A DNA stretch of 64,000 nucleotides from CAYVAP01 sp964521065 (GTDB taxonomy: Bacteria; Bacteroidota; Bacteroidia; J057), in the NCBI GenBank assembly GCA_964521065.1, contig CAZFPQ010000002.1:22047-86046 (forward strand). The letters run 5' to 3'. Below the pieces are notes generated by a model. It did no database searches. It saw nothing but the letters and a program-made list of their open reading frames with translations, and was not told the DNA's origin. Positions 54,901-62,485 of this stretch are shown piece after piece. The translations under genes were made by a program, and so were the position numbers. Each line of letters starts with the position of its first letter. Within the stretch, counting starts at the first letter, position 1.

Positions 54901-55450
54901 GTCTCGCGGACTGGCTTGCAGTGTGTACGGTGCCCAATATTTATTAGAAGCCCTATACAAAGCAGGAGAAGCCAAATATGCTGAAGAGCTCATGACTGCT
55001 ACCCATGACCGGAGTTGGTACAACATGATCAAGGTGGGATCTACCATTACCCTTGAAGCCTGGGACATGAAGTATAAAGTCAATGCTGATTGGAATCATG
55101 CTTGGGGGGCAGCTCCTGCCAACATAATCCCTAGATTTCTCTGGGGCATTCAGCCCAAGACTCCTGGTTATGGAATCGCCAGCATCAAGCCCCAAATGGG
55201 GACCTTGACTCGCAGTTCTATCAAGGTTCCCACGATCAAGGGGCCCATTTTGGGATCATACCGATACATCAATGCCAGGCGGCAGACCTTCACCATAGAT
55301 ATCCCTGCCAACATGGTCGCTGAATTTGAACTTCCTTCAGCTTCAGGTCAGGTGATCAAACTTAATGGGGAAAAAGTCAATTCAGCCTTTGGGACTATTC
55401 GCCTGACACCTGGCCAGAATAAAATCGAGTTGGTGGTAAACTCTTTTTAA
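51932..55450 (+). CDS. Bimodular sulfatase (S1_25-like) + GH78 alpha-L-rhamnosidase
   Basis: A 1172-residue secreted protein (signal ends RIAQAQ, residue 27). Residues 28-480 are a type I sulfatase: IIFILTDDQRFDALGYAG, the formylglycine site C-A-A-S-R at Cys77 followed by ASILSGRYERTH, GKYGIRYDGEDK and LMGDNGYFLGERQFAGKW. Note that DNG replaces the usual DHG. Residues 490-1172 are GH78: a rhamnosidase N-domain (EPSLVLLQDSKPEFSWTLA), then the (alpha/alpha)6 domain with D754-G-D-R-E-R-I-P-Y-E-A-D and a C-terminal beta-domain. From memory, the Formosa agariphila ulvan enzyme P36 has the same S1_25-GH78 order. So it probably desulfates rhamnose 3-sulfate and then removes the rhamnose. It lies 42 bp after the permease gene. 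Confidence 0.88.
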   Translation: MPMTAYKWIVLAIAFLSYVLPRIAQAQQPNIIFILTDDQRFDALGYAGNELIHTPEMDKLAQTGTYFKQAMASTPICAASRASILSGRYERTHRFTFQTGNVRQEYMDQAYPKLLRDAGYVTGFYGKYGIRYDGEDKLFDQYETYDRNNAFKDRRGYYYKKLGEDTVHLTRYTGQKAIDFIDQADDGKPFCLSLSFSAPHAHDPAKDQYFWQTETDPLLQGTTMPGPDLAEDKYFEAQPDFVRAGFNRLRWTWRYDTPEKYQHSVKGYYRMISGVDLEIGKIREKLAEKGLDKNTVIILMGDNGYFLGERQFAGKWLLYDNSIRVPLIIFDPRTEHQDIDVQVQNVDVPSTILDLAGIEAPSSWQGMSLLPLVQKEKSSLGRDTVLIEHIWEFQHIPPSEGVRTQEWKYFRYVNDKSVEELYHLVKDPKEINNLASDPAYREVLEKMRKSCDGLILKNSDPYSLPPGNLSLEFIREPSLVLLQDSKPEFSWTLAKESVFQSAYQILVASSQAKIDNNIGDVWDSGQVRGGKSTDIEYQGAPLSSGQAYYWKVRIWDEANRLSQYAASQTFQIGEAKTLLTTPNTIQIDRIKPSFFEKRGKGSYFIDFGKAAFANMEISYEAKRPHVLLIRIGEQLEGENLNRHPEGNIRYQEIRLPVKRGQHTYQLPIQADERNTKSIAVQLPDSFPVLLPFRYAEIDQVKGELKQEEITQLAYHSYWEDDQSSFSSSNDILNQVWDLCRYSIKATTFAGYYVDGDRERIPYEADAYLNQLSHYSVDREYAIGRKTIEYFFESKPTWPTEWQLHVAMMMYQDYMYTGNAEMIEKYYERLKVKTLMDLEVEDGFISTESPHHNGQFLLDLGFPDSTKKLRDIVDWPPEAKRFGGVDKYQKGERDGYVFKRINTVVNGFYYHNMKIMATFAQILDKPSEALDFELRAAKVKKSINELLFDEEAGYYVDGIGTDHGSLHANMILMAFDLVPEKRKATVVEHIKSRGLACSVYGAQYLLEALYKAGEAKYAEELMTATHDRSWYNMIKVGSTITLEAWDMKYKVNADWNHAWGAAPANIIPRFLWGIQPKTPGYGIASIKPQMGTLTRSSIKVPTIKGPILGSYRYINARRQTFTIDIPANMVAEFELPSASGQVIKLNGEKVNSAFGTIRLTPGQNKIELVVNSF

Positions 55451-55488
55451 TCCTTTGCATGATTGCTCTAGGTTTCGAAATCAAATAA

Positions 55489-56079
55489 ATGGGACAAATG
55501 CGGACGCAAAATAAAGCTCGGTATCCTCAGCCAGACGGCCCCATAAGCCTTCGTGTTATTTCTGATCATGAATCCATGTTCAAGAAATACTACCCGGGTT
55601 TGTGCGCATTCGCCTGTCGCATTTTGAAAGACCCCAATGTTGCAGAGGATATCGTTCAGGAAGTGTTTATGAAATTCTGGCGTGACCGACATATGTTAAT
55701 CATTTCGGAGTCCACCCAGGCCTATCTCTATTTGGCCACCAAAAACCTCTCCATTAACTACCTCAAAAAGCAACGTCGCCGTTCTGAGCTAATGAATATT
55801 TACCTCGAGGATCTAGGTCAGATCACCTATAATCAGGATTCCTACGTCAATCTTCAAGATTTAAATGGGAGTATAGAAAAGGCCATAGAGCTCTTGCCCC
55901 CTAAATGTCGCCAAGTTTTTGAGCTCAGCCGAAACCATTATAAAAGCCATGTGGAGATAGCAGAGCAATTAAAAATCTCCCCAAAAACAGTCGCCAATCA
56001 AATTGGAAAGGCCTTAAAGATCCTGAGGAAAAATTTATCGGGTTTTTTGATGCTATTTGGCTTGATCTGCATTTTATAA
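55489..56079 (+). CDS. ECF RNA polymerase sigma factor (FecI-like)
   Basis: A 196-residue extracytoplasmic-function sigma factor. Region 2 spans about residues 25-95 (YPGLCAFACRILKDPNVAED, IVQEVFMKFWRD, TKNLSINYLKKQRRRS). Region 4 spans 120-185 (AIELLPPKCRQVFELSRNHY, HVEIAEQLKISPKTVANQIG). It is the usual Bacteroidota type linked to FecR and SusC genes. It precedes a fecR gene and should direct transcription of the following susC-susD transport genes when the FecR block is relieved by the SusC STN domain. Confidence 0.92.
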   Translation: MGQMRTQNKARYPQPDGPISLRVISDHESMFKKYYPGLCAFACRILKDPNVAEDIVQEVFMKFWRDRHMLIISESTQAYLYLATKNLSINYLKKQRRRSELMNIYLEDLGQITYNQDSYVNLQDLNGSIEKAIELLPPKCRQVFELSRNHYKSHVEIAEQLKISPKTVANQIGKALKILRKNLSGFLMLFGLICIL

Positions 56080-56109
56080 GCAAGCAAAAAAATGAAATAA
56101 TTATCACCT

Positions 56110-56125
56110 GGCAATAGGTATTGCC
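56110..56125. other. Palindrome between sigma and anti-sigma genes
   Basis: GGCAATA (56110-56116), GG, TATTGCC (56119-56125) is a perfect inverted repeat 40 bp before the fecR ATG. It could be a hairpin in the leader or a protein-binding site for a dimer. No T-run follows. Confidence 0.35.
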
Positions 56126-56165
56126 CCTGCCTCGCCTGCTATACAATTATAAGCACCATAACAGA

Positions 56166-57173
56166 ATGAATGACGAGTACATCTGGAGCCTGATTGCCAA
56201 ATTTTGCGATGGCAGTATCAAGGAAAAAGAAGAGGGAGTACTGCTCGCCTGGATAGGTGCGGATTCAGAAAATCGTAAGATCTTTAAAGAAGTGGTCCAG
56301 TTGATGGAAACTAAAAAGTCTACCCCTCAGGTAGATACCAAGCAAGCTTGGCAAAAGGTCAAAGGCAAACTGATAGAGGAGGAATTGATAAGAAATTCAG
56401 CAGAAAAAAACTTCCGTTTTTCTAACCCCTATGGCTTAGCCGCAGTATTTCTACTCCTAGCCATGTTAGCAGGGGCTTCCTTTTTTATCCCTTGGCAAGG
56501 GGAAGGTAGTCAAAAGGTCATAAGCATCAGTCATCCCGGTGATGTAGATTCATTTTTGGTGCGACTACCTGATGGCAGCAGGGTCTGGCTAAATAAGACC
56601 GCCCAGCTAACTTATGAAAAATCATTTGGTCAAGATGAGCGGATGGTAGAGCTGCTTGGTGAAGGTTTTTTCGAAGTGGTAAAAGATTCTAAGAGGCCAT
56701 TTGTAGTGGTTTCGCAAGGAGTTCGCACCATGGCCTTGGGTACGTCCTTTAATGTCCAAGCCTTTGCAGATCAGGACGAGGTGATTATATCCCTCGCCAC
56801 CGGCAAGGTGCGTGTCAGTACACCCCTAAAATCCCAACCCGTTGTACTTGCCCCTGGGGAAGAAATAAAGGTCTCCCCGAGAGATGGCAGCCACCAAAAA
56901 AGAGTCTTTGAACCAGAAGAGCGATTAGCCTGGAAAGAAGGAATGATTTATTTCAAATCGGCTGATGTACAGCAGGTAGTGAAAACCTTGAGCCGGTGGT
57001 ACGGCATCAGTTTTGAAATCAAGGACCGTGAGAAAATGAAAAGCCAACTCTCTGCTACCTATAAGCAGGAGAGCCTGGAGGACATACTTGACATGATCAG
57101 CTTCTCTGCTGATTATGAATTTACAATCAATGGGAGTACGGTGACGGTGCACCCTAGCATTTCGGGACTATAA
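56166..57173 (+). CDS. FecR-family anti-sigma factor
   Basis: About 335 residues. The ATG at 56166 (MNDEYIWSLIAKFCDG) gives the typical FecR N-terminal domain that holds the sigma factor; a TTG frame from 56121 is not needed. One membrane segment lies near residues 87-108 (AAVFLLLAMLAGASFFIPW). The periplasmic FecR domain follows (VRLPDGSRVWLNKTAQLTYE, VELLGEGFFEVVKD, FVVVSQGVRTMALGTSFNVQ). The C-terminal DUF4974 domain ends the protein (DVQQVVKTLSRWYGISFEI, DILDMISFSADYEF) and contacts the receptor's STN domain. It would pass the signal from SusC to the ECF sigma factor upstream. Confidence 0.92.
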   Translation: MNDEYIWSLIAKFCDGSIKEKEEGVLLAWIGADSENRKIFKEVVQLMETKKSTPQVDTKQAWQKVKGKLIEEELIRNSAEKNFRFSNPYGLAAVFLLLAMLAGASFFIPWQGEGSQKVISISHPGDVDSFLVRLPDGSRVWLNKTAQLTYEKSFGQDERMVELLGEGFFEVVKDSKRPFVVVSQGVRTMALGTSFNVQAFADQDEVIISLATGKVRVSTPLKSQPVVLAPGEEIKVSPRDGSHQKRVFEPEERLAWKEGMIYFKSADVQQVVKTLSRWYGISFEIKDREKMKSQLSATYKQESLEDILDMISFSADYEFTINGSTVTVHPSISGL

Positions 57174-57371
57174 ACCTTATGACTATGAACTACTACCAAG
57201 ACTCTTACCACGACTCTAGCTGAGTGGCACTCTGGGTCAGTAATCAAGGATGACTGACCGCATAAGTTAAATCATTTAGGGATTACAACTCACTTGGAAT
57301 GTTCGGCCTGGGCAGTCCTAGGGTCCCTATATCCTTTACGAAGGCTTCCTTCTATTATTAATAAAAACAAT

Positions 57372-60300
57372 ATGGACACTACAACAACTACTAGGCAACT
57401 AATTGCTTTGTCCAAAATTGCCCTATTTACCTTTTGCATCGGCTGCTTTAGCCTATATCCGGCAATGGCAGAAACGGACTATCCGGGTCAGCCTGATATA
57501 AAAGAGGTAAAGCTATCCGTCAACTGGAATCAGATGACCCTAGGCAAAGCATTCTCAGAAATCGAACGAAAAACAGACTTTTTCTTTTCCTACGACGAAA
57601 CACTACTCAGAGACCAGAGCGTAATTACCTATCGGGCAGAAAAAGAACCATTAACCCGGGTATTACAGCACATCTCGAATCAGACAGATCTCACCTTCAA
57701 GCAAGTAAAGGACTACATCCTGGTTCGACGAAAGAAAAAAGCCAGTACGGGTACTCTAAAGCAGCTCGAGCCGGCGCCCGTTCGCGCTCCTCTGGCCCAC
57801 CCCCTGCGGCAGCCCGAGCTTAGCTCACTTTATCCGTTAGAAAAAGAAATCTCTGGCACCGTGACCAACGAAGCGGGAGAACCGCTTACGGGAGCGACCG
57901 TCATCGCCAAAGGTACCAACATTGGGATGATCACAGATGAGGAAGGAAAATTTAGCATAACCGTGCCCGATAAGGTGACTACCTTAACCATATCTTTTAT
58001 TGGCTTCGTGCCTCTAGACGTCTCTATTGCCGGCCAAAGTACCATCAATGTTTCGCTGGAAATTGATGCCCTCAGCTTGAATGAGGTGGTGGTGGTAGGC
58101 TATGGAACCACCAAAAAATCTGACTTAACCGGTTCCGTTGCCTCTGTAAGTGCTGAAGATATCGTAGCAGTTCCTAATTCAAGGGTTGACCAAGCCCTAC
58201 AAGGCCGAGCAGCGGGAGTACATGTTACCCAAACCAGTGGAGCACCAGGAGCCGGAACCGTTATCCGGGTTCGAGGAGGAAACTCTATTACTGGCAGCAA
58301 TGAGCCTCTTTGGGTCATCGATGGAATCATTGTAGGGACGAATTTCAACTTGAACAACATCAACTCAAATGACATTCAGTCGATAGAAGTCTTGAAGGAT
58401 GCTTCCTCTATTGCCATTTATGGCTCTAGGGGAGCCAACGGGGTGGTCTTGGTTACCACCAAAAGTGGTGGTGGAGCAGTTCGCGGAAAACCTCAAGTAA
58501 GCTTTAACCTATACTCTGGTGTACAACTGGTACCTGAGCTGCCCGAAATGCTCACCCAAGAAGAGCAAATTGCCTTTACCAATGAGAGCGCTAGGTTCAG
58601 ATCTGCGGCCGAACCATTTCCTGACGATCCATCTACCTACCCCAACAACGATTGGTATGACTTACTGCTTGGCCCTTCCCCTATGTACAACGCCGATGTC
58701 TCTATCGCCGGTTCTTCAGAAAATGGGAAAGTCAACTATTACAACTCTTTCAACTATTTCAACCAAGATGGGCTGGTTATCAGCTCAGGCATTGAGAAAT
58801 ATATTTACCGATCCAACTTAGACCTGAAGCTCAGCGATAAAGTCAGCGCAGGTTTCCGACTCAATTACTCAAGGATTGCCAGGGATAATGGCGTGGTGAG
58901 CTTTGGCAACGCTTTTGCCACCCTGCCGACTCAGCCTATCCGCAATGAGGATGGAAGTTTTAATGGGTTCAATGAGGTAGTAGGATCCCCTTTTTCCAAT
59001 CCCATTGCCAATGCAGAGTTGAACACCAACGAGACTTTCACCAACAACCTGCTCGCAACGGCTTATGTAGAGTATCGTCCCTCTCCAAAGTGGACCATTC
59101 GCTCTACCTTCAACCCAGAATTCAACAACACCAAGCAAAATGTATTCAATTCCAGTGAGCGTCCAGACTTCCTTGAAGTAGGAGAGCTAGGGAATGCCCG
59201 GGTTCGCACAGTAGCCAGCACAGGATGGAACAATGAAAATACCATCCAGTACCAATCCGATATTGGTACAGATCATCGCATTACGGTACTTGGTGGTGCA
59301 TCTTTCCAGCAGGTACAGACCGAAATCACTGAAGCTGAAGCATTTGGTATCACCAGTGATGCCGCAGGTTTCAACAACCTAGCCTTTTCAGACCCCACCA
59401 GAGCAGTGGTTTCCAGTGATTTTACCGGCTTTCAAATCGCCTCCTTCTTTGGCAGGCTGAACTATGTCTTCAGGGATAAATACCTCTTTACCGTAGTGGG
59501 AAGAACGGATGGCAGTTCCGTATTTGCCCCTGGGAACAAGTATGAATTCTACCCCTCAGTAGCTGCGGCTTGGAAAATATCTGAAGAGGCCTTTATGCAA
59601 AGTCAAAACTTTGTAGAAGACCTTAAACTGAGAGCGAGCTACGGACGTTCAGGCAATCAGGCCATCGGCCCCTACAGGACCCTAGGGCTGCTGACCGAGG
59701 CCAACACGACCCTCAATGGACTGCAAAATCCAGGACTGACCTTGGGACGGCCTGCCAACCCCAACCTGCGTTGGGAAACAACCACTTCCTTCGATGTCGC
59801 CCTAGAAGCGGCATTCCTTCGAGGCCGAATCTTTGCGGAATTGAATTACTATTATAAGAGAACCGAAGACCTACTCCTGGATGTGACCATTCCCCGCCAA
59901 ACTGGATTTACGAGTCAGTTACAAAATATCGGCTCCCTACAAAACCAAGGTTGGGAACTGTTGCTGACCTCTCGAAACTTCGTACAGGATAAATTCACCT
60001 GGTCTTCTACCGTTACTTTGGCGGCCAACAATAACGAAATCCTTGATCTAGGTGGCGCTGAGTTTATCGATGTAACCGTAGATGAGATTTTAGGCTCAGG
60101 AAATACACGCCTCATCGTCGGCCAACCCGTACCTGTATTTACTGGAGTTCAATACCTAGGTACCTGGAAAAGTCAAGAGGAGATTGATGCTTCTGGCCTC
60201 AGTTCTCAAGTCGTAGGTGGACCTCGCTACGAGGACCTAAATGGAGACGGCATTATTTCTACAGAAGATAACATCGTGATTGGAGATCCTACTCCCGACC

Positions 60301-60791
60301 TAATCTTTGGTGTTGACAATACCTTCTCGATCCAGAACTTTGATTTCTCTTTTTACTTCCAGGGAACGCTTGGCAATGAGGTATACAACCTCAGAATGCG
60401 AAACCACTATTTCAACCGAGGTGAAACCACCAAGTTTGCGGACTTAGCTAATCGCTGGACCCCAGAAAACCCTGCCTCAGATATTCCTAGAGCAGGATCA
60501 GATGCGGTCACCACCAATCTGAGCAACACGGAATACGTGGAAGATGGGTCTCATCTGCGCCTAAAAACCGTCCGACTAGCTTACAACATTTTCGGAACCG
60601 ATCGGATCCAGAATGCCACCATCTATCTGACTGGCACTAACCTACTGTTGTTATCCAACTTCCGGCTCATTGACCCAGAGACCAGTCGTTTTGGCAGAAA
60701 TGGCCTAGGAAACATTGCCCAAGGCTATGCCAACGGGGAATATCCAAATCCTCGCATTATAACCCTTGGATTTAACATCACCTTTAAATAG
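57372..60791 (+). CDS. susC: SusC/RagA-type TonB-dependent transporter with STN signalling domain
   Basis: About 1139 residues from the ATG at 57372 (MDTTTTTRQ); the earlier frame start at 57294 is non-ATG and lacks a signal. Order: signal peptide (YPAMAE), STN domain (LSVNWNQMTLGKAFSEIERK, EPLTRVLQHISNQTDLTF), CarboxypepD_reg domain (ISGTVTNEAGEPLTGATVIA), TonB-box/linker (LNEVVVVGYGTTKKSDLTG), plug (RVDQALQGRAAGVHVTQTSG, GSRGANGVVLVTTK), and a barrel ending ITLGFNITFK. The STN domain shows that it is a transducing receptor working with the FecR/ECF pair just upstream. It forms the outer-membrane importer with the SusD protein encoded 8 bp downstream. Confidence 0.95.
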   Translation: MDTTTTTRQLIALSKIALFTFCIGCFSLYPAMAETDYPGQPDIKEVKLSVNWNQMTLGKAFSEIERKTDFFFSYDETLLRDQSVITYRAEKEPLTRVLQHISNQTDLTFKQVKDYILVRRKKKASTGTLKQLEPAPVRAPLAHPLRQPELSSLYPLEKEISGTVTNEAGEPLTGATVIAKGTNIGMITDEEGKFSITVPDKVTTLTISFIGFVPLDVSIAGQSTINVSLEIDALSLNEVVVVGYGTTKKSDLTGSVASVSAEDIVAVPNSRVDQALQGRAAGVHVTQTSGAPGAGTVIRVRGGNSITGSNEPLWVIDGIIVGTNFNLNNINSNDIQSIEVLKDASSIAIYGSRGANGVVLVTTKSGGGAVRGKPQVSFNLYSGVQLVPELPEMLTQEEQIAFTNESARFRSAAEPFPDDPSTYPNNDWYDLLLGPSPMYNADVSIAGSSENGKVNYYNSFNYFNQDGLVISSGIEKYIYRSNLDLKLSDKVSAGFRLNYSRIARDNGVVSFGNAFATLPTQPIRNEDGSFNGFNEVVGSPFSNPIANAELNTNETFTNNLLATAYVEYRPSPKWTIRSTFNPEFNNTKQNVFNSSERPDFLEVGELGNARVRTVASTGWNNENTIQYQSDIGTDHRITVLGGASFQQVQTEITEAEAFGITSDAAGFNNLAFSDPTRAVVSSDFTGFQIASFFGRLNYVFRDKYLFTVVGRTDGSSVFAPGNKYEFYPSVAAAWKISEEAFMQSQNFVEDLKLRASYGRSGNQAIGPYRTLGLLTEANTTLNGLQNPGLTLGRPANPNLRWETTTSFDVALEAAFLRGRIFAELNYYYKRTEDLLLDVTIPRQTGFTSQLQNIGSLQNQGWELLLTSRNFVQDKFTWSSTVTLAANNNEILDLGGAEFIDVTVDEILGSGNTRLIVGQPVPVFTGVQYLGTWKSQEEIDASGLSSQVVGGPRYEDLNGDGIISTEDNIVIGDPTPDLIFGVDNTFSIQNFDFSFYFQGTLGNEVYNLRMRNHYFNRGETTKFADLANRWTPENPASDIPRAGSDAVTTNLSNTEYVEDGSHLRLKTVRLAYNIFGTDRIQNATIYLTGTNLLLLSNFRLIDPETSRFGRNGLGNIAQGYANGEYPNPRIITLGFNITFK

Positions 60792-60799
60792 AAGCTCCA

Positions 60800-62371
60800 A
60801 TGAAAGCTATACATATAAATATCGGTGCCTTAATCTTGATCCTTTGCCTAGGTTGTCAGAACTTTTTGGAAGAGGACCCAAGAGCGATCATTGCACCAGA
60901 AAACTTCTTTGCCTCAGAAAATGATGCCAGGCAAGCCATCAACGGGATCTACGCCATCTACAAGAACAATTCCCTATATGGGCAGGTAGGGCTAGACCAT
61001 TTTTATGACAATGGAGCAGACATCATCGAACCCAATCGTTCTGCAAACTTTGTAGAGCCCATTGGAAACTACTCAATGAATGAAGCCTTAGCTGATGTAT
61101 CGGTTCAAAAGATGAGCGTTTCCGACACTTGGAAGGACCTCTACCGAATCGTGTTAAACGCCAACATTATTTTGGACCGAGTAGAAGGAAACGAGGCAAT
61201 CCTTCCAGATATCCAAACCGACATCATCGCTGAAGTATTATTCCTGCGCTCGCTTGCTTATTGGCACATCACCAATCTTTGGGGAGATGCTCCATATTAC
61301 ACCGAGAACCTTAGCATTGATGAAATCAAAGTATTGGGGAGAACGGATGAGGAGACCATCATAGCTGGTATCCTAACCGATCTGCAGTTTGCCCAAGACA
61401 ACATGCCGAGAAGGGACGAAATACCAGCGTCTAATCGAGGTCGTGCATCTAAGTGGGCGGCCGCCATCGTCATGGCGAAAATCTACATGAAGCAACAAAA
61501 CTGGCAAGCAGGCCTAGACAAATGTCTAGAAATCATCAACGAATCTTCGCATTTGCTCATGCCCGCCTATGCCGATGTATTTGATCCGGCTCAGGAATAC
61601 AATGACGAGATCATCTGGTCTTTGGACTTTGCGAAAGACATCAGGGGTCAATTTGAAGAAGGAGTCCCAAGAATCGCCGGCAACGGCAATTGGCGCCCCA
61701 GCATGTTCAACCCTCGCTTGAGAGACGAGCCTCTCAATACCGATGAGAGAGGAGCCCTTAGGGATGCTCTGTCCGCGAGAGGAGAAGCATTTAATGGTAC
61801 AGGTCTGCAAGTCGCGTCCAAAGACTTTGCAGAGAAGTTCCCCATGAATGATCTGAGAAGACCTTTGAATGTCTTGGATAACTACCTAGGATTTGATTTG
61901 GTATTCCCATACATGCCCAAATTCATGAATTTGAGTCTAGAGAGCTCCCCCAGATTCAACCACTCTGACAATCGAATGATATTTCGACTAGGAGATGTCT
62001 ATCTAATGGCTGCGGAGTGCGAAAATGAATTGAACGGACCGGCCAATGCCTACCCATATATTCACGCCATCCGGGAACGAGCTTATGAAACCCAAGCTGA
62101 ATGGGAACTGACCGGATTGTCTCAACAAGAGTTCCGAGAAGCAATTTATGATGAACGTAAGTGGGAGTTGGCTGGAGAGGCGCATAGGCGCTATGACCTT
62201 ATTCGATGGGGAATTCTATTGGAGGTTGTCCAGAACTTAGAATATCGGTTTTGGACCCCCGCCGAAAATATCAGACCCTACCATGTGTTGCTTCCTATCC
62301 CTTTACAAGAACTGCAGCTAAACCCTGCCTTGCTTGAATCGGATCCAACGAATAACGGATACAGACAGTGA
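60800..62371 (+). CDS. susD: SusD/RagB-family glycan-binding lipoprotein
   Basis: A 523-residue surface lipoprotein (lipobox LCLGC, Cys19). It has the SusD layout: an N-terminal tail (FLEEDPRAIIAPENFFAS), TPR-like helices (EVLFLRSLAYWHITNLWGDAP, ASKWAAAIVMAKIYMKQQNW) and the C-terminal signature (LGDVYLMAAECENELNG, AIYDERKWELAGEAHRRYDL, LPIPLQELQLNPALLE). It forms the lid of the SusC transporter and captures oligosaccharides. Two stem-loops follow its stop codon. The ligand is not readable, but the enzymes around it imply a rhamnose-rich, uronate-containing glycan. Confidence 0.95.
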   Translation: MKAIHINIGALILILCLGCQNFLEEDPRAIIAPENFFASENDARQAINGIYAIYKNNSLYGQVGLDHFYDNGADIIEPNRSANFVEPIGNYSMNEALADVSVQKMSVSDTWKDLYRIVLNANIILDRVEGNEAILPDIQTDIIAEVLFLRSLAYWHITNLWGDAPYYTENLSIDEIKVLGRTDEETIIAGILTDLQFAQDNMPRRDEIPASNRGRASKWAAAIVMAKIYMKQQNWQAGLDKCLEIINESSHLLMPAYADVFDPAQEYNDEIIWSLDFAKDIRGQFEEGVPRIAGNGNWRPSMFNPRLRDEPLNTDERGALRDALSARGEAFNGTGLQVASKDFAEKFPMNDLRRPLNVLDNYLGFDLVFPYMPKFMNLSLESSPRFNHSDNRMIFRLGDVYLMAAECENELNGPANAYPYIHAIRERAYETQAEWELTGLSQQEFREAIYDERKWELAGEAHRRYDLIRWGILLEVVQNLEYRFWTPAENIRPYHVLLPIPLQELQLNPALLESDPTNNGYRQ

Positions 62372-62384
62372 GAGTAGTAGTAGT

Positions 62385-62452
62385 TTTGCCTGTTGACTTG
62401 CTTTAGCAAGAGGCAAATTCAGTGAGAGAAGCTACTGCCACAGTAGCTTCTC
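62385..62452 (+). terminator. Two tandem hairpins after susD
   Basis: First hairpin, 62385-62417: an outer stem TTTGCCT/AGGCAAA and an inner stem CTTGC/GCAAG separated by a small bulge, with a TTTA loop. Second hairpin, 62426-62452: GAGAAGCTACTG pairs perfectly with CAGTAGCTTCTC over 12 bp with loop CCA, followed by AATTTCAT. Neither has a strong T-run, so together they may act as a partial terminator or as a barrier that protects susCD mRNA and lowers expression of the following enzyme gene. Confidence 0.6.
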
Positions 62453-62485
62453 AATTTCATCTCCACATTTTTCGACCTAAGTGAA

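Noticed and set aside
57235..57259. Hairpin GGTCAG/CTGACC between fecR and susC
   Set aside because: The stem is only 6 bp with a 13-nt loop and no T-run, so it is too weak to call.
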